NCBI GenBank assembly: GCA_020351775.1
Contig: CP070666.1
Location: 4,851,783-4,912,315, forward strand
Length of the DNA stretch: 60,533 bases
Reading direction: 5' to 3'
Source: Gemmatimonadota bacterium
GTDB lineage: Bacteria > Gemmatimonadota > Gemmatimonadetes > Gemmatimonadales > GWC2-71-9
A program made the position numbers and the translations under genes. Numbering within the stretch: position 1 is the first letter of the stretch; each line of letters begins with the position of its first letter. Positions 8,446 to 17,276 of the stretch are shown here, piece by piece. The notes under the pieces were generated by a model. The model was not told the DNA's origin and did not search any database. It worked only from the letters and a program-made list of their open reading frames with translations.

Positions 8446-11400
8446 TCAGAACGTGGGTCCGAAACTGAGGACCCAGTAGAACCCCTGTGCCGAGCGAGTC
8501 AAGGGCCTCGCAAAGTCCGCCCGGAGAATGAAGAAACCCATCAGATTTGTGCGCAGCGAGAAGCCCCAGCTCATCAGGGGAGAGCGGAAGTGAGCCGGAT
8601 CGCGTTGCTGAACTTCGTTACGCTTCCACACGAGTTCGCTGCGGCTGTCCCACGCCAACCCTGCATCGAAGAACAGAGCGGTCTCGATGGGAGGGATCGG
8701 CAGGGAGCTGCGCAGCACCCGAGGCAGCGGAAAACGCAACTCACCACTCGCGAGGGCGATACGCGATCCGGTCAACTGGTCCCAAGCGCCACAACCTCTG
8801 ACTGACCCCGATCCGCTGGCCGCGCACTCCCCACGGCGGAACGAGCCCGACGTGTAGCCCCTCAGCAAATCGGTTCTGCCGAGGAACACCGGGAACTTGT
8901 CAGCGTCCGCACCGAACCTGCCGAAGAACAGGAGGCGCGAAGCAAAGCTGAAGGGCCCGACCAGGTGATCGTAGCGGCGGAAGTCAGCCAGTATTTGATG
9001 GAAGTTCCAGTTGCCCAGCGCCGGCGCATACTCCACGCGGTTACGTCGCCCCAGGAAGGGACCTACCCAGATCGACGCAGCGTTGTCGAACACCAGGGCG
9101 AGAGAAGGCTGGAGATAGAACGCGTTGTCCAATGGCTGATCGCGCCGTTCCGCGTCGATCACGGCCCCGGACGCGGGATCGAAGATCTGGACTATCTCCA
9201 CTGCCGCATGCGACACGTTCACCGCGCGCATGGTGAGTTCCAAACGCCTGAATCTGCTGAACGGCCGATAGGCCTCGAGGAAGGCCTCCCTCATCACCAT
9301 CCGTTCGTATCGCACCGTGAAAGTCTCGGTGCCCTCCGGCCCGCTCCCAAAGTCACTGCCACGGTAAAAGAAGATCGGGTTCTGCGAGACACCCACGGCC
9401 CAGTTGATCCTGTGCCCCAAGTTTGCATAGGTGGCCAAGACTTGTGCCTCATCAATCCGTCCGTTCACCATCCCGGCGAGCAACAGCCGGCGATTGCCCA
9501 GCATGTCGGAGAACGAGACGGCGCTGCCGCCAAACAGCCCGCCGCCGAAATTATCGCGAACATACCCGATAGTCGGCTGGATCGCGTAGTCGACCTGCAG
9601 CGAGGGCTTGTAGTCTTTGAACGTGAATTCCGAAGCATCGGGCAGCGACACTATAGTGCTGTCCAGCATGCGTCTCACTGTGAGTGAAGGAGGATCAGAC
9701 CGGTTCTCGCTCCCGGAGGGCGAGTGGTCCGATGGGCGGAATCCCTGTTCGGTCCGGTACAATGATGCCTGTGCCAGCGATCCTGCAAGGTGGCCACCTT
9801 TGTCTCGGCGGCCGGCTGCACCGTTCGACGCGGCGGACCCGTCTGGCGCTTGCGCTAGATCCAGCAACTGCAGCGAGGAGTGGCTGGTCGCGTAGTCACC
9901 TGGCGCCGCTGCTCCCTCCGCCATCGTGCGAGATCCACCCGCCCGATACGGTTCACGCTTCAGTGATTCAGGCTCTGTGATACCGTAGACGTTGAACTCG
10001 CCGTCCTCGAAGCACGTGAACACCAGCCGGTCGGCACGTGCGGCCCATGAAATGGCAGGCGATAGGGGAGTGATGCCTGCGGTGCCAGTGGCAACGTCGG
10101 TGAGCTGGTATACGTTGCTGCTGTTGAAGTCGTGCAAGAATACGTTGTAGATCCCGCTGCGGTCGGAGACGAACGCCAGCGAGCCGCCATGGGGAGCCCA
10201 CTGAGGGTTGGTGTTCTGTCCGTTCATGCCGGGCAGCACTTCGATTCGCCCCGTAGCTATATCGTATGTGGCAATCTGCAGCGGGCCGATGCTGAGCTGC
10301 GACAGGTTCGTAGCGGCGCCGCGGTCAGTGGCGAAGGCGATCGTCTGGCCGTCAGGTGACCAAGCGGGATGGAGATCGGCGAACTTGTCGTTTGTCAGTC
10401 GCCTCAGCTCTGTCCCGTCAGAATTCACCAAGAAGAGGTCCGAGAAGCCCCCGTCGTATCCTGTGAATGCCAGCTGCGAGCCGTCGCTCGACCACGTCGG
10501 AGTCGTCAGCGCATCCAGGGGTACCTTGATGCGGTTCACTACGCGCTTCCGCTCGACATCGTACAGCACGAGGTCGTCGGAACCGCCGTGTTTCGCCGCA
10601 AAGGCGAGCAGGCGGCCGTCGGGAGACCATGCCGCCGCGGAGTTGAGGAACCGCAGGCTCTCGAAGTCGCTGCTGAACGCACTCTTCACCAGGCGTCGTT
10701 TCACTCTCCCAGTGTTCGCATCCGCCAGGTAGAGATCGATCCAATACCAGCTGCCCTCGGAGAGATACGCGATCTCACTGCCGTCGGGAGATATTACGGG
10801 TGAGATGTGGATTGTACCTGAAGAACGCTGCTTCGAGAGCACCGGCTCCGCAAACGACATCACCGGTTGTCGGCCGTCCAGCTGCGACTCGTAGCTACTT
10901 CGCACCGCTGCGTGCCATTCGTACGACAGTTCCGGGAGCGACACCCCCAGAACTCGCTGAAACGCCGATTCCACCCCGGATACAGATGCGGAATGTAGCA
11001 GTCGGGCGATCACCGCATCGCCCCATCGCTCCCCAATGAATGACCACAATGAGTGTCCGTACCGGTAGGGTGTGAAGCGTGGGTCGCTGGTCAACTGTGC
11101 AATCGTTGGTAGCTCGTCGTTGATCAGGTCGTCCCTCAACCACATCGCTGTCTGCGGATCAGTCGGGCCGAGTGACAGGTATTCTGCCATCCCCTCCATG
11201 AACCAGAGCGGAGGGTCCACCGCCACCAGCCGGTGCAGTCCCGCTCCGATCACGCCGTGGGCGAAGACGTCGAACTGGAATTGGTGCACGATTTCGTGTT
11301 GCAGCACATGTTGGAACTCTGCATACGAGCCGGTGAACGGGACCAGTATCCGATGCCTGAGAGGCTCGGTCACTCCTGCAGTTCCTTCGCCGATCGTGGT

Positions 11401-11736
11401 GACGTTGTTCTGTTGGAACTCGCTGTGGGATGCGTAGAGCACCAGTGGTTGCCGCTGGCGATAGCGGTGGTTCAGCAATTGTGATAGCCGGCCGTACGCC
11501 CGCTCTGCCAAACGGGCGCCGTCGATGGCCGCGTCGCGCACACCATCGTAGTAGTACACGTCGAAGTGTTGGGTCTGGATTACCGAGAAGTCCAGATGAT
11601 GGTGCTGTACTTTGTTCTGGCCGAAATACTGCGCGCGTAACATCGGTGCGGCCGTAACCGACGCCAGCGCGGCTACGACGAGAGTACGGCGCAATGCCGT
11701 GCTGCTAGAACGAGCCTCCCGCGGACGATGGTGCAT
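8446..11736 (-). CDS. Peptidase MA-like / PD40 propeller / outer-membrane beta-barrel protein
   Basis: A 1096-residue, apparently three-part protein. Residues 1-36 are a signal peptide. An HEIVH zinc motif (147-151) with a downstream WFMEGMAEYL (about 178-187) matches gluzincin peptidases of the peptidase MA type. Next come five or six PD40/TolB-like repeats (PDGSEIAYLS, SPDGRLLAFA, SSDGSQLAFT, SPDGQTIAFA), roughly 300-580. From about 690 the sequence is amphipathic beta-strands with LLRGYTSGSFRRGE, resembling the RGY motif of Omp85 barrels, and the chain ends in FYWVLSFGPTF, a C-terminal aromatic typical of barrel proteins. It probably sits in the outer membrane with protease and propeller facing the periplasm or outside. 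The ATG at 11736 overlaps rsfS by 32 nt. Substrate is unknown. Confidence 0.8.
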   Translation of the reverse strand: MHHRPREARSSSTALRRTLVVAALASVTAAPMLRAQYFGQNKVQHHHLDFSVIQTQHFDVYYYDGVRDAAIDGARLAERAYGRLSQLLNHRYRQRQPLVLYASHSEFQQNNVTTIGEGTAGVTEPLRHRILVPFTGSYAEFQHVLQHEIVHQFQFDVFAHGVIGAGLHRLVAVDPPLWFMEGMAEYLSLGPTDPQTAMWLRDDLINDELPTIAQLTSDPRFTPYRYGHSLWSFIGERWGDAVIARLLHSASVSGVESAFQRVLGVSLPELSYEWHAAVRSSYESQLDGRQPVMSFAEPVLSKQRSSGTIHISPVISPDGSEIAYLSEGSWYWIDLYLADANTGRVKRRLVKSAFSSDFESLRFLNSAAAWSPDGRLLAFAAKHGGSDDLVLYDVERKRVVNRIKVPLDALTTPTWSSDGSQLAFTGYDGGFSDLFLVNSDGTELRRLTNDKFADLHPAWSPDGQTIAFATDRGAATNLSQLSIGPLQIATYDIATGRIEVLPGMNGQNTNPQWAPHGGSLAFVSDRSGIYNVFLHDFNSSNVYQLTDVATGTAGITPLSPAISWAARADRLVFTCFEDGEFNVYGITEPESLKREPYRAGGSRTMAEGAAAPGDYATSHSSLQLLDLAQAPDGSAASNGAAGRRDKGGHLAGSLAQASLYRTEQGFRPSDHSPSGSENRSDPPSLTVRRMLDSTIVSLPDASEFTFKDYKPSLQVDYAIQPTIGYVRDNFGGGLFGGSAVSFSDMLGNRRLLLAGMVNGRIDEAQVLATYANLGHRINWAVGVSQNPIFFYRGSDFGSGPEGTETFTVRYERMVMREAFLEAYRPFSRFRRLELTMRAVNVSHAAVEIVQIFDPASGAVIDAERRDQPLDNAFYLQPSLALVFDNAASIWVGPFLGRRNRVEYAPALGNWNFHQILADFRRYDHLVGPFSFASRLLFFGRFGADADKFPVFLGRTDLLRGYTSGSFRRGECAASGSGSVRGCGAWDQLTGSRIALASGELRFPLPRVLRSSLPIPPIETALFFDAGLAWDSRSELVWKRNEVQQRDPAHFRSPLMSWGFSLRTNLMGFFILRADFARPLTRSAQGFYWVLSFGPTF

Positions 11737-12142
11737 CTGCCCAGAGTCGCTCCAGTTGGTAGAACTGTCGCAGCGTGGGGTGAAAGATGTGGATTACGAA
11801 ATCTACATAATCGAGCAAGGCCCAGCGCCCAGCTCTAGTTCCTTCGACGTGGTGTGGTTCATGGCCCACCCGGCTCAGAGCTCCTTCCACATGTTCGGCG
11901 AGCGCACGAACGTGTACGTCCGACGATCCCGACGCCACGATGAAATAGTCAGTCGCGTCACTCAAGTCACGCAAGTCGAGTACGATTATGTCACCCGCCT
12001 TGTGCTCGTCCAACGTGGTGACTGCCAGGCGCAGATGCCGCAGCTCGGCGGCACCGTTGTATTCGGGATTGCGCGCTTGTTCGGGGATAGCTCTCTTTTG
12101 CTTCAGGGTGCTCAGTCTTCTATCTGGTAGAATATACCCCAT
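11705..12142 (-). CDS. rsfS: Ribosomal silencing factor RsfS
   Basis: The 145-residue product has the RsfS core: LDEHKAGDIIVLDLRDLSDATDYFIVASGSSDVHVRALAEHV, and RAGRWALLDYVDFVIHIFHPTLRQFYQLERLW. RsfS binds ribosomal protein L14 (uL14) and blocks joining of the subunits when nutrients are short. The conserved domain starts about 40 residues in; the first residues (MGYILPDRR...) come from sequence shared with the 3' end of the upstream fusion gene (31-nt overlap), so a later non-ATG start such as the CTG or TTG codons near residues 10-44 is possible. I kept the only ATG. Confidence 0.92.
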   Translation of the reverse strand: MGYILPDRRLSTLKQKRAIPEQARNPEYNGAAELRHLRLAVTTLDEHKAGDIIVLDLRDLSDATDYFIVASGSSDVHVRALAEHVEGALSRVGHEPHHVEGTRAGRWALLDYVDFVIHIFHPTLRQFYQLERLWADAPSSAGGSF

Positions 12143-13917
12143 GCGCCCGGACCGACATGCACTCCGATGGCCGCGGTAACCGGACTCACTATGCAGGTCT
12201 TCGGTGCGTAGCGGGCAACGAGATCTGCCTTGAGCCGCTCGGCGATATCATCGGCGCCCGCATGGGCGATTCCAAGTCGCAGTGCCGTGGGTCTGGGGGT
12301 CAGGCGCTGGTCGAGATGGCGTAGCACCCTAGGTATCAGATGTTCGCGCCCGCGGACACGGTCCAGTGGGGTCACAGTCCCATCGTGGCTGACCTCCAGT
12401 ATCGGCTTGATATCGAGCAATCCACCCAACCAGGCCCTGCCCTTGCTCACTCTACCGGAACGCAGCAGGTTGTCGAATACATCGACCGTGAAGAACCCAC
12501 CAGACTGATCGCGGACTCTGCGCAGCTCCTGATGGAGCTCGCCTACCGAGCGACCCTCTTCCACCAGTTCGGCTGCCCGAAGTACGAGCAAGCCCAGGCC
12601 GACACTGGCCGCGCGCGAGTCGACTACGGTGACGCCGTCCAGCTTGCTTGCCTGAACCGCCGTCTGAGCCGAGGCGAGCGTGCCTGACAGTGCTCCAGCG
12701 ATGAACAGCCCGATCACTTCGTCGGCATCCGAGCGCGCGTCTTCGAATCCCCGTATCAGCGCCGCAGGAGTGGGTTGCGATGTCGTGAAGACTTCGTCTC
12801 CGCTCTTCATGCGGTCGTATAGCTCGCTGCCGCTGATGTCCACCCGATCTAGATACGTAGTCGTCCCGGATATGACCTGAAGTGGGACGATCAGGATGGT
12901 GTGCTGGTCGACGACTGTGTCGGGAAGATCGCACGAAGAGTCTGTCACGATCGCGATCTTGCGTCTGGCCTCGTGCAGTTCGCGGTGCTGCTGCCGCATG
13001 TCGTCGGCTTTGGTCGATTCTACGTCGCCCCATTGAGCTACGAGTTCGAACACCTGGTTCGGCGTGTCGGTGTGGATGTGCACTTTGAGCAAGTCGTCGG
13101 TAGTGAGGACGACGATCGATCCGCCGAATTTGCGCAGTTGTGCGCGGATCTCCGTGGTCGACGGCAGGCTGTCGCCTCGGGCCAGGATCTGGGTGCAGAA
13201 CTGGAAGTCCCGCTCCGCTGCGACCTCAGCAAGCGCGGCCGCATCCGGCACGTCATACTCGATGGGCCCGGCCGCGGGCAGTATCGGATCTCCCTCGATG
13301 AATCGGACGACTCCTTCCAGCATGCGGACGAAGGCCTTCGCCCCGGCATCCACAACCCCCGCATCCTTCAGAGTCGAGAGCAACTCCGGTGTGCGCTGCA
13401 GGGTGATCTCCGAATGAGTCAGGACCCTGCTCATGAGTTGCTCGAAATTCGACGTCTCCACCGCGGCCCGCTCGGCCTCTTGTGCGGCCTCGCGCGCAAC
13501 GGTGAGGATGGTGCCTTCTACGGGCTCGTCGAGGCTCTGATGCAAGCGCTCCGCGCCACGGCGTATTGCCTGGGCCACTTCGGTGGCGCTCGCCGTTGCG
13601 TTGTTGGCCAGCATCTCTCTGAACCCGAGCAGGAACTGGGACAACAACATCCCGGAATTGCCACGTGCGGAGAAGACACTGGCCTCAGCCATGGCCTTGG
13701 TCACGGCCGGGAGCGGTGCCGGACCGAGGCGTCGAACCGCTTCGGCCACGGCCCGGAACGTCGAGGCGAAGTTGGTGCCCGTATCGCCATCGGGGACCGG
13801 AAAGACGTTGATGCGATTCAGTTCCTCACGGCCCGCATCGATCCAGTCGGCCGCGGCCAGCAGTGAGACCCTGAGCCGCGGTCCGTCGATGTAGGCGATC
13901 CCCACGGGGACGGTCAT
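12112..13917 (-). CDS. FakA-like (DhaL/DAK2) kinase fused to a DegV/FakB-type fatty-acid-binding domain
   Basis: In 601 residues there are two normally separate proteins. Residues 1-200 are a DhaL-type kinase domain with NVFPVPDGDTGTN (38-49) and SARGNSGMLLSQF (83-95), the nucleotide and metal sites of FakA. Residues 235-312 match the FakA middle domain (LKVHIHTDTPNQVFEL). From 320 to the end is a DegV domain beginning IAIVTDSSCDLP, with TSQPTP and the lipid-site segments GALSGT and KPIL. In Firmicutes, FakA phosphorylates fatty acids bound to FakB; here both would act in one chain, and the FakA C-terminal domain seems to be replaced by DegV. The ATG follows an AAAGGA and lies two bases after rplI. 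Confidence 0.9.
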   Translation of the reverse strand: MTVPVGIAYIDGPRLRVSLLAAADWIDAGREELNRINVFPVPDGDTGTNFASTFRAVAEAVRRLGPAPLPAVTKAMAEASVFSARGNSGMLLSQFLLGFREMLANNATASATEVAQAIRRGAERLHQSLDEPVEGTILTVAREAAQEAERAAVETSNFEQLMSRVLTHSEITLQRTPELLSTLKDAGVVDAGAKAFVRMLEGVVRFIEGDPILPAAGPIEYDVPDAAALAEVAAERDFQFCTQILARGDSLPSTTEIRAQLRKFGGSIVVLTTDDLLKVHIHTDTPNQVFELVAQWGDVESTKADDMRQQHRELHEARRKIAIVTDSSCDLPDTVVDQHTILIVPLQVISGTTTYLDRVDISGSELYDRMKSGDEVFTTSQPTPAALIRGFEDARSDADEVIGLFIAGALSGTLASAQTAVQASKLDGVTVVDSRAASVGLGLLVLRAAELVEEGRSVGELHQELRRVRDQSGGFFTVDVFDNLLRSGRVSKGRAWLGGLLDIKPILEVSHDGTVTPLDRVRGREHLIPRVLRHLDQRLTPRPTALRLGIAHAGADDIAERLKADLVARYAPKTCIVSPVTAAIGVHVGPGAWGIFYQIED

Positions 13918-13919
13918 CG

Positions 13920-14366
13920 CTACTCTTCCTTTACGACCCAGACTCTGACCTCGGCTTTGACTTCGGAGTGCAGACGAATGGGCACCTTGTAGATGCCGAT
14001 CATCTTGATGGGTTCGTCCAACTCGATGACTCGCTTGTCGATCGTGTAGCCCTGCTCAGCGAGCTTCCCTGCAATGTCGGCCGACGTGATCGATCCGAAC
14101 AGCTTGTCTCCCTCTCCCGCTTTCACAGTGAACTCGACCGAGACCGCCGCTAGCTTCTCGGCCAGCAGCTCGGCATCTCCGATCTCCGCTGCCGAGCGCT
14201 GCGCCCGGCGCACCGCCTCGGCCTCCACGCGGCGTTTGTTAGCGGTTGTGGCCGGGTAGGCCAGCCCCTTGGGCAGAAGGTAGTTCCGGGCGTAGCCACT
14301 CTTCACTTTCACTATCTCTCCAGCGCGCCCCACATTAGTGATCGTTTCTCTGAGTATGACTTCCAT
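13920..14366 (-). CDS. rplI: 50S ribosomal protein L9 (bL9)
   Basis: A 148-residue protein of normal L9 length. The N-terminal rRNA-binding domain is clear: MEVILRETITNVGRAGEIVKVKSGYARNYLLPKGLA. A charged connecting helix (RRVEAEAVRRAQRSAAEIG) leads to the C-terminal domain (GEGDKLFGSITSADIA ... RVIELDEPIKMIGIYKVPIRLHSEVKAEVRVWVV). It follows rpsF, rpsR and a DUF2232 gene, a common block order, and is two bases from the downstream fusion gene, so the genes are very likely one transcript. Confidence 0.97.
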   Translation of the reverse strand: MEVILRETITNVGRAGEIVKVKSGYARNYLLPKGLAYPATTANKRRVEAEAVRRAQRSAAEIGDAELLAEKLAAVSVEFTVKAGEGDKLFGSITSADIAGKLAEQGYTIDKRVIELDEPIKMIGIYKVPIRLHSEVKAEVRVWVVKEE

Positions 14367-14372
14367 GTCCGC

Positions 14373-15311
14373 TCAATCCGCTTGCGGTGACAGCCACCGC
14401 CGTCTGAGGTCCAGGCCCGAATCGACCACGCCTAATAGGATGGCACCGGCGAGAGCGATGGGCAACATCAACAATGCCGCCACGGCGGCAATCACCATTA
14501 TCAGTCCACTTCCACCTGCCAGAAGTTGGAGTCCAAAGGCAGCAACGGCAACACCCCTGAATGCGTACAACGTGCCCATCACCAACAGGAGGTTAACGGC
14601 CCCTACCTTGAACGCAGCCAGTTTCGGGAGCAGCACGACCAATAGCGCCACTATGGACACCCACCCAATCTGCTCGTTGAACCTGAAGCTGCTGAACTTC
14701 CCCAGGGCGGGCCCGTGTGGCTTGTGTGCAACACGGTGGTAGATGGCAGTTGCCAGGTACAGTCCTCCAATTAACTGCAACGCGACGATGCCGCCAAAGT
14801 AGTCGGCCATGAACCGAACGCTGTTGCCGATCCAGGTCGCCAACTGGGCCGCGCTGGACGTGGTCCCATTGCCAACCAGCCAGACTACTTGCGAAGCCAC
14901 CCTGGCAGCGTAGCCGACCTGGTACTCCACCCACCAGTGGAGTTCACCCCAGGAGGACCCGAGTGCGAGCAACAACCCGCCCAGGGTGACGGCCGTCGCC
15001 GCAACGGCCAGGAGGGAACGGTGAATGACGGCGGTATTCAGGTAACGAGTGACCGACGCGTATGCAGCGGCCGTGACTACTGCACTGGCCCGCACCACTT
15101 GATCTGGCAGGCTGCCGACGTCGAATAGCCACGCAAGGCTCAGTCCACCCGCGATCGCAGCTGTTACCAGCTCCCGGCGGCTACGCAAGGAGGTCATCAC
15201 CAGCAGGGCTGCTAGAGGGAGCGCAGCCAGCGCGGCCTGCGCGAACGTCACAAACGCTACTCCGGCCAGCAAAACCAGGCCATGTCGGACGAACCACTGC
15301 CCGGCACTCAC
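14373..15311 (-). CDS. DUF2232-type multi-pass membrane protein
   Basis: A 312-residue, strongly hydrophobic protein with about eight predicted membrane helices (for example LVLLAGVAFVTFAQAALAALPLAALLV, SIVALLVVLLPKLAAF, LIMVIAAVAALLMLPIALAGAILLGVV). The placement between rpsR and rplI and the overall pattern fit DUF2232/YybS family proteins, whose function is not established. It begins with GTG at 15311 and ends six bases before rplI. The gene context says co-expression with ribosomal proteins, not a ribosomal role. Confidence 0.75.
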   Translation of the reverse strand: MSAGQWFVRHGLVLLAGVAFVTFAQAALAALPLAALLVMTSLRSRRELVTAAIAGGLSLAWLFDVGSLPDQVVRASAVVTAAAYASVTRYLNTAVIHRSLLAVAATAVTLGGLLLALGSSWGELHWWVEYQVGYAARVASQVVWLVGNGTTSSAAQLATWIGNSVRFMADYFGGIVALQLIGGLYLATAIYHRVAHKPHGPALGKFSSFRFNEQIGWVSIVALLVVLLPKLAAFKVGAVNLLLVMGTLYAFRGVAVAAFGLQLLAGGSGLIMVIAAVAALLMLPIALAGAILLGVVDSGLDLRRRWLSPQAD

Positions 15312-15354
15312 GTGACACCGTCCCGTGGCTGCTGCCCGGGCGGCTGTGGCATGG

Positions 15355-15573
15355 CTAGCGGCTGTGGCCCTTGATGAAGGGAATCAGCGCCAGGTGTCGC
15401 GCTCTCTTTATGGCACGCGAGAGCTGGCGTTGGTGGCGGGAGCACATTCCGGACAACCTGGATGGCAGGATCTTTCCCCGTTCAGTCGTGAAGCGCGACA
15501 GAAGCCGTTCGTCCTTGTAGTCCACGATTCTCACACCCATTTCGCAGATCGGGCAGGTCTTGCTGCGCCGCAT
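15355..15573 (-). CDS. rpsR: 30S ribosomal protein S18 (bS18)
   Basis: A 72-residue protein beginning MRRSKTCPICEMG and continuing YKDERLLSRFTTERGKILPSRLSGMCSRHQRQLSRAIKRARHLALIPF, diagnostic of S18. The CPIC pair and the later Cys-Ser-Arg-His could hold zinc, a form seen in many bacteria. The ATG at 15573 shares one base with the rpsF stop (TGATG), so the two are translationally coupled; a GTG one codon earlier is a less likely start. S18 pairs with S6 on the 30S platform. Confidence 0.97.
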   Translation of the reverse strand: MRRSKTCPICEMGVRIVDYKDERLLSRFTTERGKILPSRLSGMCSRHQRQLSRAIKRARHLALIPFIKGHSR

Positions 15574-15962
15574 CACTCTGCCTCCTCTTCACTTTCGAGC
15601 GGTGCCTCACCCTCGTCCTCCTCGGCATCGCGCTCGACCCGATCAACAGTTGTGGGAACCGTGGCCAAACCCTCATTGATCACAACCAAGTAACGCAACA
15701 CGCCCTCATCCAACTTGATTGCTCGTTCAAACTCGTCGAGCAATCCCTGGTCAGTCTCGAACTGGGCCACTACGTAGTGACCCTGCTCCCTGTTCTTGAT
15801 GGGATACGCGAGGGTCCGCTTGCCCCAGTGGCTTACGTCGGTGATCGGCTCGGGATAGTCGGGGCTCTTGAGGAGCTCGTGGAACCGGGTCAGATGTTCG
15901 TCGACCTGGGGTTCCTCGAGTGCGCTATCGAAGATGTAAACTACCTCGTACTTTCTGCTCAT
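15573..15962 (-). CDS. rpsF: 30S ribosomal protein S6 (bS6)
   Basis: A 129-residue protein starting MSRKYEVVYIFDSALEEPQV, with the S6 core HWGKRTLAYPIKNREQGHYVVAQFETD and a very acidic tail (EEDEGEAPLESEEEAE), as is common in S6. S6 and S18 bind 16S rRNA as a pair. I chose the ATG at 15962, which follows an AAAGGATGG; the frame runs seven codons further upstream to 15983 without a conserved sequence. First gene of the rpsF-rpsR-DUF2232-rplI run. Confidence 0.96.
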   Translation of the reverse strand: MSRKYEVVYIFDSALEEPQVDEHLTRFHELLKSPDYPEPITDVSHWGKRTLAYPIKNREQGHYVVAQFETDQGLLDEFERAIKLDEGVLRYLVVINEGLATVPTTVDRVERDAEEDEGEAPLESEEEAE

Positions 15963-16067
15963 CGGCACCATCCTTTGGACCAAGTGACCCCGTGCTCGAC
16001 GGCACGGAGTAGGTGGTTATCAAGCCACGCAATGTAGTCAGGCGGACGCCAGGAGGGTAGTGCTGCA

Positions 16068-17165
16068 TCAGACGTTGAACCGAAACAGCAAGACGTCTCC
16101 ATCCTGAACCAAGTGCTCCCGTCCTTCACTCCTGATCAGCCCCTTCTCCCGGGCCACCTTGTAGGATCCGGCTGCAATGAAATCTTCGACGTGGATCGTG
16201 TCTGCGCGAATGAAGCCGCGCTGGAAGTCAGTGTGGATCTTCCCCGCGGCGTCATAGGCGGTAGCTCCAGCGGGAATCGTCCAAGCCCTAGCTTCTTTCT
16301 CGTTGAACGTGAAGAACGTCTCCAGCCCGAGCAACCGGTAGCAGGCTGCGACGAACCGCTCGAGGCCCGATTGCTCCAGCCCGACACTGGTCAGGAACTC
16401 GGCACGTTCAGCTTCCTCTAGGTCAGCAAGCTCGGCTTCGAACTCGGCCGAGAATACGAGGACCTCCGCCGTTTCTGCGAGCCGCCGCACTGCTCCTGCC
16501 AGCGCCTCAACCTCAGGGATCTCGGGACGACCGAGATCCTCTTCCGAGATATTGGCGGCATAGATGACGGGCAGCGCCGTCAGCAACCCGATCTCGCGTG
16601 CCAGCAGGGCGTCGTGGTCGGAGGTTATTGCAGCGTGTGGTGCTCTCCCGGCATCCAGTTCACCCACAATCCTGACCAGCGTCTCTTCCTCCGCCTGTGC
16701 ATCCTTGTCACCCGATCGGGCGATCTTCTTGACCCTGTCCAGTCTCCGCTCGGCTGCGGCCAGATCGGCCAGCGCCAGTTCCGTCATGACTATGTCGTGG
16801 TCGCGTACGGGGTCTATCGTACCCATGACGTGCGTCACGTCCGGGTGCTCGAAGCAGCGCACGACGTGTGCAATCGCGTCGACGTTACGAATGTGTCCCA
16901 AGAACTGATTACCGAGTCCCTCTCCCTTGCTGGCACCTTGGACCAGGCCCGCGATATCCACGAACTCGATGACTGCCGGAATGACTTGCGGGGGATGCAC
17001 GACCGCAGCCAGCCGTTCCAGGCGTTGGTCGGGAACGGGCACGACACCAACGTTTGGCTCGACCGTGCAGAAAGGATAGTTGTCGGCAGGGGCGCCTGCA
17101 GCCGTGAGGGCGTTGAACAGCGTCGACTTACCAACGTTGGGGAGACCAATGATGCCGATGCGCAT
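16068..17165 (-). CDS. ychF: Redox-regulated ribosome-binding ATPase YchF (Obg family)
   Basis: A 365-residue protein, normal for the family. The G domain has MRIGIIGLPNVGKSTLFNALT (P-loop GLPNVGKS), the effector segment NYPFCTVEPNVGVVPVPDQRL, and DIAGLVQGASKGEGLGNQFL. YchF uses ATP because its G4 motif is altered, here NISEED in place of NKxD. The C-terminal TGS domain includes TFFTFNEKEARAWTIPAGATAYDAAGKIHTDFQRGFIRADTI. The protein binds ribosomes and is linked to the oxidative stress response in E. coli. It sits between pth and rpsF on the same strand. Confidence 0.96.
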   Translation of the reverse strand: MRIGIIGLPNVGKSTLFNALTAAGAPADNYPFCTVEPNVGVVPVPDQRLERLAAVVHPPQVIPAVIEFVDIAGLVQGASKGEGLGNQFLGHIRNVDAIAHVVRCFEHPDVTHVMGTIDPVRDHDIVMTELALADLAAAERRLDRVKKIARSGDKDAQAEEETLVRIVGELDAGRAPHAAITSDHDALLAREIGLLTALPVIYAANISEEDLGRPEIPEVEALAGAVRRLAETAEVLVFSAEFEAELADLEEAERAEFLTSVGLEQSGLERFVAACYRLLGLETFFTFNEKEARAWTIPAGATAYDAAGKIHTDFQRGFIRADTIHVEDFIAAGSYKVAREKGLIRSEGREHLVQDGDVLLFRFNV

Positions 17166-17276
17166 GATGCCCCCGTTGCGTAGACGGCCAGCTGCGGGTT
17201 AGCTGGGATCGGTTCGGCCTGATCCAAGGGCAACTTACCGTCGCGGCGAACCCACGACCAGACGGCTGTGCGGCGG

